From positions 434,001 to 498,000 of the forward strand of contig NZ_JANIAA010000002.1 of assembly GCF_024505145.1 (NCBI RefSeq): 64,000 nt of DNA, written 5' to 3'. Each line of letters opens with the position of its first letter. Within the stretch, counting starts at the first letter, position 1. Origin of the DNA: Streptomyces rugosispiralis. Lineage in GTDB: Bacteria; Actinomycetota; Actinomycetes; Streptomycetales; Streptomycetaceae. Shown here piece by piece: positions 54,413 to 63,763 of the stretch. Both the position numbers and the translations under genes were made by a program. The notes under the pieces are model-generated. The model saw only the letters and a program-made list of their open reading frames with translations, ran no database searches and was not told where the DNA came from.

Positions 54413-54911
54413 CCCGGCTCAGGACTCCGCCGGCGTTCACGCTCCTGCCCGTCGCGCTGATCGCCGCGATGATCGTGGGGATCAGTGTCGGCGCGGTCAA
54501 CGTCCCGCTGGGCGACGTGTGGGGGGATCGTCCTCCACCACGTCACCGGCGCGGGGGCGGCGCACTCCGACCCCGCGCCGGACCAGATCGTCTGGAACTT
54601 CCGCACCCCGCGGGTCGTCCTGGCGGCGTTGGCCGGCGCGGGCCTGGCCGTGTCCGGCGCCGTGCTGCAAACCGTGGTGCCCAACCCGCTGGCCGACCCC
54701 ATCGTCCTGGGTTTCTCCTACGGCGCCACGCTCGGCGCGGTGCTGGTCATCACCCTGGGCGGCGGCGCGGTGCCGGCCGGGCTCGGGGTGTCGGCGGCTG
54801 CCTCCTCGGCGCGGTCGCCGCGGGCGCGCTGGTCTTCGCCCTCGGACAACGCCGGGGACGCCTGGCGCCGACCCGGCTGGTGCTGGCCGGCCCCGCGGCG
54901 CTTTCACCAGT
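54413..54911 (+). pseudogene. FecCD-type siderophore permease, frameshifted and truncated
   Basis: Follows the binding-protein relic immediately. It begins with [20 protein letters not shown], shifts frame, continues as [20 protein letters not shown] then [15 protein letters not shown] and [14 protein letters not shown], shifts again, and ends near [14 protein letters not shown]. These are the first three to four helices and the ATPase-contact region of a FecCD permease. The remaining half is lost at the junction with the convergent mannonate-dehydratase-type gene. Confidence 0.75.
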
Positions 54912-56118
54912 CGTGAACGGTGCCGTCATGCAGCCGGTTGACGGGGAGGTACGCCCTCTCGTACGGGTACGTCTCCGCCAGGCTCTCGTCCATGTCCACT
55001 CCGATCCCCGGCGCTTCGCCGGGGTGGAGGTGGCCGTCGGTGAAGGTGTAGGCGTGCTGGAACACCTCACCTGCCAGTGGGCTGTGTCCGGAGTACTCCT
55101 GGATACCGAAGTTGTGGATCGCCAGATCGAGGTGGAGTGCCGCGGCCATGCCCACTGGTGAGATGTCCTCCGGGCCGTGTACGGCGCTCTTGATCTGGTG
55201 GACGGCGGCCAGGTCGAAGAGTTTCCGCAGCGGGGTGACTCCGCCGAAGTGGGTGACGGCCGAGCGCACGTAGTCGATCAGTTGGTCGGTGAGCAGGGTC
55301 TGGTAGTCGTGGATGGTGTTGAAGACCTCGCCGATGGCGAGTGGGGTTGTGGTGTGTTGCCGGACCAGGCGCAGGGCGTCCTGGTTCTCCGCGGGCGTGC
55401 AGTCCTCCAGCCAGAACAGGCGGTAGGGCTCGAGGTCCTTGCCCAGCTGGGCGGCTTGGAGCGGTGTCAGCCGGTGGTGGGCGTCGTGCAGGAGGGGGAG
55501 TTCGGGGCCGAATTCGTGGCGTACGGTTTCGAAGACCCCGGGCATGTGGCTCAGGTAGGAGCGGGTGTCCCAGTCCTCGACCCGCGGACGGGCCTGCTGG
55601 TGCGGGACGGGTGCCGAGCCGGCGCCTTTGGTGTGGACTCCGTAGACGGCTTTGAGGCCGGGGACACCGGTCTGGATCCGTATGGCCCGGTATCCCTCGG
55701 CCAGCCGGGCCCGGACGGAGTCCAGCAGCTCCGGGGTGTCCTGGCCGCTGGCGTGTCCGTAGGCCAGTAGCCGGTCGCGGCTCGCCCCGCCGAGGAGCTG
55801 GTAGAGCGGCAGCCCCGCCACCTTGCCCTTGATGTCCCACAGCGCGACGTCCACGGCGGCGATGGCCGCCATGGTCACCGGTCCCCTGCGCCAGTACGCG
55901 CCGCGGTACAGGTACTGCCAGGTGTCCTCGATGCGGTGCGGGTCGAGCCCGATCAGCAAGGGGGCGATGTGATCCCGCAGATAGCTGACGACCGCCAGTT
56001 CCCGGCCGTTGAGGGTGGCGTCGCCGAGGCCGGTCAGTCCGTCATCGGTCGTCAGCTTGAGGGTGACGAAGTTACGGCCGGGACGGGTGACGACGACCTT
56101 CACGTCGACGATTTTCAT
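54904..56118 (-). CDS. manD: Mannonate dehydratase-type enolase-superfamily enzyme
   Basis: Enolase-superfamily dehydratase of 404 residues, close to ManD/RspA by sequence pattern: [47 protein letters not shown], the RIQTGVPG loop, [25 protein letters not shown] (metal Glu/Asp), AIGEVFNTI and [18 protein letters not shown]. Such enzymes dehydrate D-mannonate or D-gluconate to 2-keto-3-deoxygluconate; many members are weak or have unknown substrate. ATG at 56118 has AAAGAGA ahead. It is intact although the ABC importer upstream is destroyed; the divergent-looking GntR gene upstream is on the same strand. Confidence 0.88.
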   Translation of the reverse strand: MKIVDVKVVVTRPGRNFVTLKLTTDDGLTGLGDATLNGRELAVVSYLRDHIAPLLIGLDPHRIEDTWQYLYRGAYWRRGPVTMAAIAAVDVALWDIKGKVAGLPLYQLLGGASRDRLLAYGHASGQDTPELLDSVRARLAEGYRAIRIQTGVPGLKAVYGVHTKGAGSAPVPHQQARPRVEDWDTRSYLSHMPGVFETVRHEFGPELPLLHDAHHRLTPLQAAQLGKDLEPYRLFWLEDCTPAENQDALRLVRQHTTTPLAIGEVFNTIHDYQTLLTDQLIDYVRSAVTHFGGVTPLRKLFDLAAVHQIKSAVHGPEDISPVGMAAALHLDLAIHNFGIQEYSGHSPLAGEVFQHAYTFTDGHLHPGEAPGIGVDMDESLAETYPYERAYLPVNRLHDGTVHDW

Positions 56119-56192
56119 GCGTGGTCTCTTTCTGGATCCGGTGGGCCGGCTGCTTGTCGTGGGAGGTTCGGTGGCGGTGGCGCTCCGGCGCC

Positions 56193-56544
56193 TCAGCCCT
56201 TGGATGCGCCGGAGGTCAGTCCGGTCACCAGGTATTTCTGGCCGAGGATCGCCGTCAGGACCACGGGAACGGTGATGAGGGTGGCGGCCGCCATCAGACC
56301 GCCCCAGTCGGTGCTGGCGTAGGAGATGAAGTTGAACAGCGTCACCGGCACGGTCTGGGTGCGGTCGTCGGCGAAGATCAGCGCGAACATGAAGTTGTTC
56401 CAGCTGAAGACGAACGCCGGCAGACATGCGGTGGCGGTGCCCGGAGCCGCGAGTGGCAGCGTGATGCGCCAGAAGGCACCGAACGCCGAGAGACCGTCGG
56501 TGCGCGCGGCCTCCTCCAGTTCGACCGGCAGTCCGGCTCGTCAA
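56193..56544 (-). pseudogene. MalG-type ABC permease, C-terminal third
   Basis: Reads [20 protein letters not shown], the EAA loop that docks to the ATPase, then the last two membrane helices ([18 protein letters not shown] and [15 protein letters not shown]...) and ends [14 protein letters not shown]. No start exists: upstream it is joined out of frame to the N-terminus of a binding protein at about 56,542. At least 180 residues of this permease, and the whole first permease, have been deleted. Confidence 0.75.
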
Positions 56545-56790
56545 TTGGTCGGCGGTCAGGAGGCTCATCGACGCCCGGCGGCCGATCCGGTCCTCGAATT
56601 CCGGCATACGGCGGCGGATGGCCTGCGACCACACGTGGTTGATCGCCATGATCCGCAGGGGTGTGTCGGCCGGCGGAGGGCCCTTGGGGGTCCCGCAGGC
56701 GCTCAGGAGACCACCGGCCGCGGCCCCGAGCGCCATGCGGCCGACGGAACGCCGGTTCATGAGCGGTACGGGCGTTGACGTCATCGTCAT
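56545..56790 (-). pseudogene. Sugar-binding lipoprotein N-terminal fragment
   Basis: From an ATG at 56790 with GAAGGAACG ahead, the frame gives a Tat/lipoprotein signal ([20 protein letters not shown] then AC as lipobox) and about 50 mature residues ([26 protein letters not shown]) of an extracellular solute-binding protein. It then runs into the permease fragment. An internal deletion of several kilobases, removing most of this gene and one or two permease genes, is the simplest explanation. Confidence 0.72.
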
Positions 56791-56844
56791 CGTTCCTTCA
56801 GTGGTGACGCACCTCGCACATCCCACTCGTCCGGGAGCCGGTCC

Positions 56845-56861
56845 AACTGGTAGGACCAGTT
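56845..56861. promoter_or_regulatory. FadR-subfamily GntR operator
   Basis: AACTGGTAGGACCAGTT is a perfect palindrome with 7-base arms around AGG. TGGT-N3-ACCA is the classic FadR-subfamily consensus. It lies between the binding-protein fragment and the GntR gene, upstream of the former promoter of the sugar-uptake/manD transcription unit. Confidence 0.78.
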
Positions 56862-56936
56862 TGGGGTGCGGTGGGACCGTAACAGAGCGACAAAGGCGTT
56901 GACCAGCCCCTTGAGCGGCCCTCCCGCCCGCGGTGG

Positions 56937-57728
56937 CTAGCTCCGCACGCGGCGCTCGGGACCGGCGAGGAGGGCTTCGATGTGGTGCCGCGCCATGACA
57001 TCCACCTGCACGTCGAGATCCTCGCCGTACGTACGCAGGGCAAGCGTCAGGTGTTCCCGCATCCGCCGACAGGCCAGCTCGGCATCGCGCGCCTCGATGG
57101 CCTCGAGGATCTCCGGATGGTGCGGAACTCCGGGCTCGCCGATGGCGGGGTCGGAGTTCGACCGCAACATCATTTCGAACATCATCCCGCTGATGGACGA
57201 GAGCATGATGCGCAACACGGGGTTGCCGCTCGCCGTCGCGATGGCGTCGTGGAAATCCAGGTCGGCCCTTGCCTTGGCGACGACGTCCGAAGAGGACGCC
57301 ATCGCGGCATATGCGGCCCGCATCGCCGCGAGGTCGTCGTCCGTCGCCCGCGACGTCGCCAGCCGGACGGTCTCCACCTCCAGCGGCACCCGCGCCTCGA
57401 TGAGCTGCCGCACGGTGGGACGCCCCGCCCGGTACAGCGCGTCGTACCCACGGGCCTGCCCCGACGTCTGCTCACGCACGAAGGAACCGCGGCCGGGCGC
57501 GACCTCGATCAGCTGCTGCGCCTCCAAGCGCTGCAACGCCTCCCGCACCACATTCCGGCTGGCTCCGAACTGGCCGGCCAGCTCACGCTCGGACGGCAGC
57601 TTGGCCCCGACCGCGATCGCACCCGAGCGGATGTCGTGCTCCAACTGACGCGCGATGCGCTCGGTGAGGAGACCAGTCTGGCCGGCGGATGGCACGCGGC
57701 CCGGCTGCGAGGACGGGACAGGTGGCAT
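56937..57728 (-). CDS. GntR/FadR-family regulator of the manD locus
   Basis: Regulator of 263 residues. The winged-helix domain includes [20 protein letters not shown] then [14 protein letters not shown] and the wing GRGSFV. The C-terminal FCD domain is all-helical with metal-site-like residues: [13 protein letters not shown] and [13 protein letters not shown]. GntR proteins of the UxuR/ExuR kind bind hexuronate-pathway intermediates, consistent with the ManD-type enzyme downstream. ATG at 57728 is proposed with no good ribosome site; one residue pair further up (57734) is equally possible. An operator matching the FadR consensus lies 76 bases downstream of its stop. Confidence 0.88.
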   Translation of the reverse strand: MPPVPSSQPGRVPSAGQTGLLTERIARQLEHDIRSGAIAVGAKLPSERELAGQFGASRNVVREALQRLEAQQLIEVAPGRGSFVREQTSGQARGYDALYRAGRPTVRQLIEARVPLEVETVRLATSRATDDDLAAMRAAYAAMASSSDVVAKARADLDFHDAIATASGNPVLRIMLSSISGMMFEMMLRSNSDPAIGEPGVPHHPEILEAIEARDAELACRRMREHLTLALRTYGEDLDVQVDVMARHHIEALLAGPERRVRS

Positions 57729-57984
57729 GATCAGCAGGATACAGGCGGTCCTGGGGGCCGCGTCGACCACTTGCCATCGAGCCCGCTCCGGCCCGCGAAA
57801 GCCGGGGCGGGGCACCTCCCCGCTGGACCGGGCACCGCGCCCGCTCCCCGGCCTGTCGGCGGCCATCAGCCCAGCAGGACGGAAGCCGAAACGCTTCGGT
57901 GCCGCGAGAGCGACTGCCGGACATCCCGGAAACCGCACCCGTGTCGCTTTCGCGGTCTCCCATACCTGCCCCGCTTCATTTCCC

Positions 57985-58107
57985 GCCGTCGTCCTGGCCC
58001 ACTCCACCACCGTGACGGCGTTCTTCGTCGCCGAAGCGGTTCTCGGAGCCGGCTACGGCGCTTACGTCGCCGTCGACACCGCCCTCGTGATCGATTCCGT
58101 CAAGTGA
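57985..58107 (+). pseudogene. MFS transporter fragment
   Basis: Forty codons reading STTVTAFFVAEAVLGAGYGA then YVAVDTALVIDSVK-stop match one helix pair of an MFS sugar transporter (FxxAExxLGxGxGxYxAVDxAL). Nothing before or after continues it. A relic between the GntR and TetR genes. Confidence 0.5.
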
Positions 58108-58157
58108 CGACCCGCCCCGTCGCTCACCGCGCCGAGCGCGATCGAAGGCCATATGAC

Positions 58158-58799
58158 CTACGGCAGCTCGACCTTGATGATGTCGCGCAACCGGGCCCGC
58201 AGGCGTTCCGGCATGTCGATGTCATGGGGGCTGAGCAGCCACTGGATCTGAAGACCGTCGATGAGTGCGAGGAGGTCCACCGACAGGCCCACCGGGTCCA
58301 CATGAGGACGCAACAGCCCGCGATGTGCCAGGTCGTCGATGGCCGATTGCATCGCGCACCGCGCACGCTCGTAGCGGGCGACGAAGTACGGATGCGCCGG
58401 GTGGTCGGGAGCGCTCGCCTCGCTCGACAGCAGCGCGAACAGGCTCACGATGCCCGGATGGTCCTGGTTGTGGGCCACGAGCCGGAGCATGCTCGCGAAG
58501 TACTCCAGGCCGTCCCTCGTCGCCTCTCCCGTTCCGAAGAAGCGCTCGTCGTCACGACGCTCGCGCTGCTCCAGCACGGCTTCCAGGAGCGATTCCTTCG
58601 TCGGGAAGTGATGCAGAAGGCCCGCGCGGGACACTCCGCAGGCGGCGGCGAGTTGCAGCATGCTCGCGTTGCGGTAGCCGACCGTCCCGAACGCCGTGAA
58701 GGCGGCCTCGATGATCTGGGCGCGCCGGCGTTCGCCCTTGGGATAGTTGCGCGATGCCCCGGGGCCGTGCTGTCGCCTTGACGCTGCCACCTCGTTCAC
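58158..58799 (-). CDS. TetR-family regulator of sugar operon
   Basis: Regulator of 213 residues with the HTH segment AFGTVGYRNASMLQLAAACG and recognition signature SRAGLLHHFPTKESLLEAVL. A TetR_C-type helical ligand domain follows. ATG at 58799. It is divergent from the isomerase/dehydrogenase operon (gap 118 bases), with a perfect palindrome in the gap, so it most likely represses that operon and itself. Confidence 0.9.
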   Translation of the reverse strand: MNEVAASRRQHGPGASRNYPKGERRRAQIIEAAFTAFGTVGYRNASMLQLAAACGVSRAGLLHHFPTKESLLEAVLEQRERRDDERFFGTGEATRDGLEYFASMLRLVAHNQDHPGIVSLFALLSSEASAPDHPAHPYFVARYERARCAMQSAIDDLAHRGLLRPHVDPVGLSVDLLALIDGLQIQWLLSPHDIDMPERLRARLRDIIKVELP

Positions 58800-58824
58800 G
58801 CCGCCATGCTATCCAAACAAAGAA

Positions 58825-58842
58825 ACCGACACTACTGTCGGT
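58825..58842. promoter_or_regulatory. TetR operator between divergent genes
   Basis: ACCGACACTACTGTCGGT is a perfect inverted repeat, 7-base arms with CTAC between. It lies 26 bases from the tetR start and 76 from the first operon gene, in the AT-richest part of the gap. A partial extra half site TTGTCGG follows at 58846. Confidence 0.78.
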
Positions 58843-58917
58843 ATTGTTGTCGGGCCGCGCCGTCCGGAGCGTGAAATACCGGCCGGCGGAGGGCCGTTCA
58901 CCACTGGGAGGATCCCC

Positions 58918-59730
58918 ATGTCCACACCGCATCTGTCCGTGCAGCTCTACTCCGTCCGCGAGGCGCTGGAAAACGACCAGGAGGGCGCGCTCGCCCGCCT
59001 GGCCGGTCTGGGGCTGCGCGACGTGGAGGTGTTCAACTTCGTCCACCGGGCGCAAGAACTGTCGGAGGCACTCGGCCGCCACGGACTGTCCGCGCGTACC
59101 GGGCACGCCAACTTCCTGTCGCCCGAACTCGCCCGGGAACACGGCGCTACCGTCCACAGCCTGGACGAGACGTTCGCCGCGGCCGAGCAGCTGGGCCTCG
59201 AGCTCGTGATCGACCCCTTCGTCCCCGCCGCCCGGTGGGGTGACGAGCAGGAGATCGCCCGGACGGCGGCCCTCCTGAACGAGGCGGCCGGCGTCGCCGC
59301 GAACCATGGTCTTCGCGTGGGGTACCACAACCACTCGCAGGAATTCGTCCACACCATCAACGGAACGAACGCCTTCGACCTCTTCGTCAGCCGGCTGAAC
59401 CCTGATGTCTGCCTCGAGATCGACATCTACTGGGCCGCGGCAGGTGGCGGGGACGTCGTGGCCCTTCTGCGGCGCCTCGGCCCGCGCGTGCAGGCCCTGC
59501 ACGTCAAGGACGGCCCCATCATCGACGACCCGTTCTCGTCCGGTGTTCCGTTCGACCCGGCTCGGACGGGTCAGGTCGCGCCGGGTCAGGGCGAGGTGCC
59601 ACTGGACGCGGCGCTCGCCGCGGCTCCCGACGCGAAGTTCGCCATCATCGAGTTCGACCACTACGACGGGGACATCTTCGAGGGCATCGGCGCGGCCGTC
59701 AGTTACCTGAACCAGAAGGGCATCCGTTGA
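58918..59730 (+). CDS. Sugar phosphate isomerase/epimerase-type TIM barrel (first)
   Basis: Xylose-isomerase-like barrel of 270 residues. Metal/base residues are in LELVIDPFVP, VGYHNHSQEF (His and Glu region), CLEIDIYWAAAGG (Asp) and AIIEFDHYDGD (Glu). GGGAGGATC precedes the ATG at 58918. Its stop overlaps the TTG of the next gene. Members isomerise, epimerise or eliminate 3-keto sugars and inositol derivatives; with two dehydrogenases beside it, an oxidised sugar intermediate is a likely substrate. Confidence 0.88.
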   Translation: MSTPHLSVQLYSVREALENDQEGALARLAGLGLRDVEVFNFVHRAQELSEALGRHGLSARTGHANFLSPELAREHGATVHSLDETFAAAEQLGLELVIDPFVPAARWGDEQEIARTAALLNEAAGVAANHGLRVGYHNHSQEFVHTINGTNAFDLFVSRLNPDVCLEIDIYWAAAGGGDVVALLRRLGPRVQALHVKDGPIIDDPFSSGVPFDPARTGQVAPGQGEVPLDAALAAAPDAKFAIIEFDHYDGDIFEGIGAAVSYLNQKGIR

Positions 59731-60857
59731 TAGGCGCCACGGGACCGGTCGGCATCGGCTTCATCGGCGCCGGCATGATCAGCAACCAATACCTCGACAA
59801 CCTCACCACGTTCCCCGACATCAACGTCGTCATCCTCGGCGACCTCGACACCGGCCGGGCCGCGGAGCAGGCGCGGAAGTACGGGATAGCGGGATCAGGA
59901 TCCACCGCGGATGTGCTCGCCCATCCGGACGTCGAGATCGTGCTGAACCTGACCATTCCCGCCGTCCACGCGGAGATCAGCGCGGCGGCGGTGGCCGAGG
60001 GCAAGCACGTGTGGTCCGAGAAGCCGATCGCCATCGATCGGCTCAGCGCCCGAACCCTCCTGGACCGGGCCGCCGATGCCGGGGTGCGGGTCGGGGTCGC
60101 TCCGGACACGGTGCTCGGCCCGGGCGTGCAGACCGCCCGCCGCGCGATCGCCCGCGGCGACATCGGCGTACCGCTGTCCGCGCAGACCGTCATGCAGTAC
60201 GCCGGGCCCGACATCTTCCACCCCGACCCGGAGTTCCTGTTTGCCCAGGGAGCCGGACCGGTGTACGACATGGGGCCCTACTACATCACCGCCCTGGTCA
60301 ACCTCTTCGGCCCGGTCGCCCGCGTCTCGGCCGTGGGCTCGACCGGACGGGCGACCCGCACCATCAAGACGGGCGACCGGTCCGGTAGCGAGTTCCCCGT
60401 CAGCGTCCCCACCCACGTCGCGGCGCTCGCGCGGTTCCACAGCGGGGCCGTGAGCCAGAGCGTGTTCAGCTTCGACTCGCCTCTCACCCGCACCGGCATC
60501 GTCGAGATCACCGGAACCGAGGGCACGCTCGTGGTGCCCGACCCCAATATGTTCGCCGGCGATGTCAAGATCACGCGCAGCCGTCCGTTCGCCGACCACC
60601 GCCGCGAGCCGGAATGGGAAATCGTGGAGCCGGTCGGCATAGCGGCCGGCCGGGGGCTCGGCGTCCTCGACATGGCGCGGGCCATCCGCGGCGGGCGGCC
60701 CCACATCGCCACCGGCGAGCTGGGTTACCACGTGCTGGACACCCTCATCTCCATCGACGAGTCGGTCGCCTCCGGCGAGACGGTCAACGTCGACAGCAGC
60801 ACCGACGAGACACCTCTCGTGCCCGAGGACCGAGACCCCTACGGAGCAACTCTGTGA
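59727..60857 (+). CDS. Gfo/Idh/MocA-family oxidoreductase (first)
   Basis: NAD(P)-dependent sugar dehydrogenase of 376 residues. It has the Rossmann motif GIGFIGAGMISNQYL and the EKP motif VWSEKPIAID with the catalytic Lys; GPVYDMGPYYITALVNLFG is the domain-two signature with conserved Asp-x-x-x-(Y/H). The start is the TTG at 59727, overlapping the isomerase stop, because the Rossmann motif begins at residue 9. Function: oxidation of a cyclic sugar or sugar alcohol, exact substrate unknown. Confidence 0.9.
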   Translation: MIGATGPVGIGFIGAGMISNQYLDNLTTFPDINVVILGDLDTGRAAEQARKYGIAGSGSTADVLAHPDVEIVLNLTIPAVHAEISAAAVAEGKHVWSEKPIAIDRLSARTLLDRAADAGVRVGVAPDTVLGPGVQTARRAIARGDIGVPLSAQTVMQYAGPDIFHPDPEFLFAQGAGPVYDMGPYYITALVNLFGPVARVSAVGSTGRATRTIKTGDRSGSEFPVSVPTHVAALARFHSGAVSQSVFSFDSPLTRTGIVEITGTEGTLVVPDPNMFAGDVKITRSRPFADHRREPEWEIVEPVGIAAGRGLGVLDMARAIRGGRPHIATGELGYHVLDTLISIDESVASGETVNVDSSTDETPLVPEDRDPYGATL

Positions 60858-61969
60858 CCAGGCCCCTTCGCGCCGGATTCATCGGAGGCGGCTTCATGGC
60901 CGCCGTGCACACCCGGGCCAGCCGGGCCGCCCGCGCACAGCTCGTCGCGCTGGCAAGCTCCGCCCCCGAGCGGGGCAAGCAGGCCGCGCACGATTTCGAA
61001 GTCGAGCGCGCCGAACCGGACGCACACGCCCTGGCGGCCTGCTCCGACCTCGACGTCGTCCACGTGTGCAGCCCCAACCGGTACCACGCGGAACACGCGC
61101 TGGCCGCACTGGCGGGCGGCGCGCACGTCATCTGCGAAAAGCCCCTGGCGACCACGGTCGCGGACGCACGGCGCCTGGTCGAGGCCGCAGATCAGGCAGG
61201 CCGGGTGGGCGCGGTCCCGTTCGTGTACCGATACCACCCCATGGCCCGCCAGGCGCGAGCCATGGTTGCCCGCGGGCAGCTCGGTACCGTACTCACCCTG
61301 GACGCTTCCTACCTCCAGGACTGGTTGCTCGAGGACAGCGACGACAACTGGCGTGCGGACTCCGGGACCGGAGGCGCTTCCCGCGCGTTCGCCGACATCG
61401 GGTCCCATCTGTGCGATCTCATCGAGTTCGTCACCGGCGATCGTATCCATCGCCTTGCCGCACGCACCCGGACCGTGTTCGCCCGTCGCGGCGGCAAGCC
61501 GGTGAAGAACGAGGACATCGCCGCTCTCGTCGTCGAGCTGAGCAGTGGTGCGCTCGGCACTCTGCTGATCAGCCAGTTGGCACCCGGACGTAAGAACAGC
61601 CTCACCCTGGAACTCCACGGTACGCGGGAGAGCGTGCGGTTCGAGCAGGAGCGTCCCGAGGAACTGTGGGTCGGCCGCCGCGACGGCTCTCAGATGCTGC
61701 TGCGCGACCCCGGCAGCGCCGCCCCCGACTCCGCACGCCTGTCGGTGCTTCCCGCCGGACACGCCCTCGGCTATCAGGACGCCTTCTCGGCGTTCGCCAC
61801 CGATGTCTACAGCGCCATTCGCGGTGAACAGCCCGAAGGCATGCCCACGTTCGCGGACGGACTGCGCGCCGTGCAGCTCACCGAAGCGGTGCTCACCTCG
61901 GCGAAAGACGGTGCATGGATCGGTACCACCCCGGCGCAGGATTCCGGAAGCCACGCGAGTAAGGACTGA
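60854..61969 (+). CDS. Gfo/Idh/MocA-family oxidoreductase (second)
   Basis: Paralogous dehydrogenase of 371 residues, clearly different in sequence from the first. The motifs are AGFIGGGFMAAVHTRA, VICEKPLATT (catalytic Lys), VPFVYRYHPMARQAR and SRAFADIGSHLCDLIEFVTG, where Asp and His form the active site. GTG at 60854 overlaps the previous stop (GTGA). The pair could oxidise then re-reduce at two carbon atoms, as in 3-keto sugar interconversion or glycoside removal; this is inference from gene content. Confidence 0.9.
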   Translation: MTRPLRAGFIGGGFMAAVHTRASRAARAQLVALASSAPERGKQAAHDFEVERAEPDAHALAACSDLDVVHVCSPNRYHAEHALAALAGGAHVICEKPLATTVADARRLVEAADQAGRVGAVPFVYRYHPMARQARAMVARGQLGTVLTLDASYLQDWLLEDSDDNWRADSGTGGASRAFADIGSHLCDLIEFVTGDRIHRLAARTRTVFARRGGKPVKNEDIAALVVELSSGALGTLLISQLAPGRKNSLTLELHGTRESVRFEQERPEELWVGRRDGSQMLLRDPGSAAPDSARLSVLPAGHALGYQDAFSAFATDVYSAIRGEQPEGMPTFADGLRAVQLTEAVLTSAKDGAWIGTTPAQDSGSHASKD

Positions 61970-61972
61970 ACC

Positions 61973-62986
61973 ATGAGCGCAGCCACACACCCCGTCACCC
62001 TGTTCACCGGCCAGTGGGCCGACCTCCCGTTCGAGGAAGTGGCCCGGCTCGCCGCGCAGTGGGGCTATGACGGCCTGGAGATCGCCGCCTCCGGAGACCA
62101 CCTCGACCTCCGGCGCGCCGATGAGGACGACGCCTATGCCGCCTCCCGTCTGGAGATCCTCGAACGCCACGGCCTGAAGGTCTACGCGATCTCCAACCAC
62201 CTGGCGGGCCAGGCCGTCTGTGACGCGCCCATCGACTTCCGCCACCAGGCAATCGTCAGGCCCTACGTATGGGGGGACGGCGACGCGGAAGGTGTACGTC
62301 AGCGCGCTGCGGAGGACATGAAACGGGCGGCCCGGGTGGCCCGCAAGCTCGGTGTCGACACCGTTGTGGGGTTCACCGGTTCGTCCATCTGGCCCTATGT
62401 CGCGATGTTCCCGCCCGTTCCGGCCTCCGTCATCGACGCCGGATACGAGGACTTCGCCCACCGGTGGAACCCCATCCTGGATGTGTTCGACGCCGAGGGG
62501 GTGCGGTTCGCGCACGAAGTGCACCCCGGGGAGATCGCCTACGACTACTGGACCAGCGTGCGCACGCTGGAAGCCGTGAACCACAGGGCGGCCTTCGGGT
62601 TCAACTGGGACCCCAGTCATATGATGTGGCAGAACATCGATCCGGTCGGCTTCATCACCGACTTCAAGGACCGCATCTACCACGTCGACTGCAAGGACAC
62701 CCGCCTGCGTCCGCGCAACGGCCGGGCCGGCATCCTCGGTTCCCACCAGGCGTGGGGAGACCCGCGCCGAGGCTGGGACTTCGTCTCCACCGGACACGGC
62801 GACGTCCCCTGGGAGGACTCCTTCCGGGCCCTGGAAGCCATCGGCTACAGCGGTCCCATCTCCATCGAGTGGGAGGACGCCGGCATGGACCGGCTGCACG
62901 GCGCCGCGGAGGCGGTCACCTTCGTACGCTCCCTCCTGTGGCCGCGGCCCGCGGCATCCTTCGACGCCGCCTTCTCGAATCAGTGA
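61973..62986 (+). CDS. Sugar phosphate isomerase/epimerase-type TIM barrel (second)
   Basis: Barrel of 337 residues, longer than the first and distinct in sequence. Metal-site strands: [30 protein letters not shown] (Asp and His), [10 protein letters not shown] and [10 protein letters not shown] (Glu). Three bases separate it from the previous stop. Such proteins are frequent beside Gfo/Idh/MocA enzymes in glycoside and inositol clusters. It closes the operon; a hairpin follows at 63069. Confidence 0.88.
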   Translation: MSAATHPVTLFTGQWADLPFEEVARLAAQWGYDGLEIAASGDHLDLRRADEDDAYAASRLEILERHGLKVYAISNHLAGQAVCDAPIDFRHQAIVRPYVWGDGDAEGVRQRAAEDMKRAARVARKLGVDTVVGFTGSSIWPYVAMFPPVPASVIDAGYEDFAHRWNPILDVFDAEGVRFAHEVHPGEIAYDYWTSVRTLEAVNHRAAFGFNWDPSHMMWQNIDPVGFITDFKDRIYHVDCKDTRLRPRNGRAGILGSHQAWGDPRRGWDFVSTGHGDVPWEDSFRALEAIGYSGPISIEWEDAGMDRLHGAAEAVTFVRSLLWPRPAASFDAAFSNQ

Positions 62987-63068
62987 TCGGACTGACGACT
63001 GGCAGGAGCCTCGACGCAACAGCGGGGCGTTAAACGGGGCGTTAGCGGCACATTGCACAACGCGCTGC

Positions 63069-63093
63069 GGGGCCGTGCCCTGTTCGGGCACGG
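63069..63093 (+). terminator. Hairpin after the sugar operon
   Basis: GGCCGTGCCC and GGGCACGGCC make a perfect 10-bp stem with the loop TGTTC, 83 bases after the last gene. Likely terminator of the TetR-controlled operon. Confidence 0.72.
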
Positions 63094-63597
63094 CCTCGTG
63101 TGGCACGCCCACCTCATGGGATCGGCAGTCGGCTGTCGATGTCGGCGAGCCGCGGCTCCTCGACCGTGCCGACGTCGACGGGGCGCGACAGCCGCCGCAG
63201 CACGGCTGTCCAGTACTCGGGCGCGGACTGCCGCGCGGCGTCGTAGGGCGGGGCGGCAGGCCCAGTAGGCCTCGGCGAAGGCGTCCGCGGGTGCGTCGCA
63301 CCGCGCGGCCATGGGGCCGGTGGGAGCGCCGGCTCGTCGGAGGCGCTGGCCAGGTGCCGTAGTGAGGAGGCGATGTGGGCGGGGGCCGCGGGCTCGGCCA
63401 GGAGCCCGCCGGCCACCTCGCCCGCGGCTGCCCTGTCGCCATGGAGTTCGGCGGGATGCCGCTGTTCCGGGCTGGTGGGATGGGTCGGCCGGTCTGGGGG
63501 CCGGGTCTTCTGCACGACGGAATTTCATGGGCAGTGGCACGGGTCACAGGAAGCCTTGTGGGATATCTCCGATCAAGCCTACTGACGGGAGAGGCCA

Positions 63598-63614
63598 TGA
63601 CACCTTTTGTGTCA
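63598..63614. promoter_or_regulatory. Palindrome upstream of aldehyde dehydrogenase gene
   Basis: TGACAC and GTGTCA form perfect 6-base arms around CTTTT, 150 bases before the aldehyde dehydrogenase start, in locally AT-rich sequence. It could be the operator of the catabolic operon that begins at the right edge. Confidence 0.4.
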
Positions 63615-63763
63615 ACCCGTGGCTGCCGGGCCGGTTACCGAGCGTCTTGTCCCTTCTTGTTGTCGGGAGGGTGGGGCGGTTTGCACGATGGCATGACTCG
63701 TGCTGGCCAGGAGCGCTTTGCCGGTGTGATCGCGGTCAGGTGTGAAGGCGCGGGGGAGCAGGT

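Larger units (their letters stand above)
62987..63763. other. Intergenic region with relics and regulatory palindrome
   Basis: No intact gene. On the minus strand between about 63114 and 63480 two frames carry protein-like pieces (IASSLRHLASASDEPALP and APADAFAEAYWACRPALR), suggesting a frameshifted gene I cannot name. A terminator lies at 63069-63093 and an AT-rich promoter-like part with a palindrome at 63598-63614 precedes the aldehyde dehydrogenase gene. Confidence 0.4.

Noticed and set aside
48261..58107. Prophage or integrative element in the decayed region
   Set aside because: No integrase with complete core, no attachment repeats and no phage structural genes were seen; fragments derive from chromosomal-type genes.
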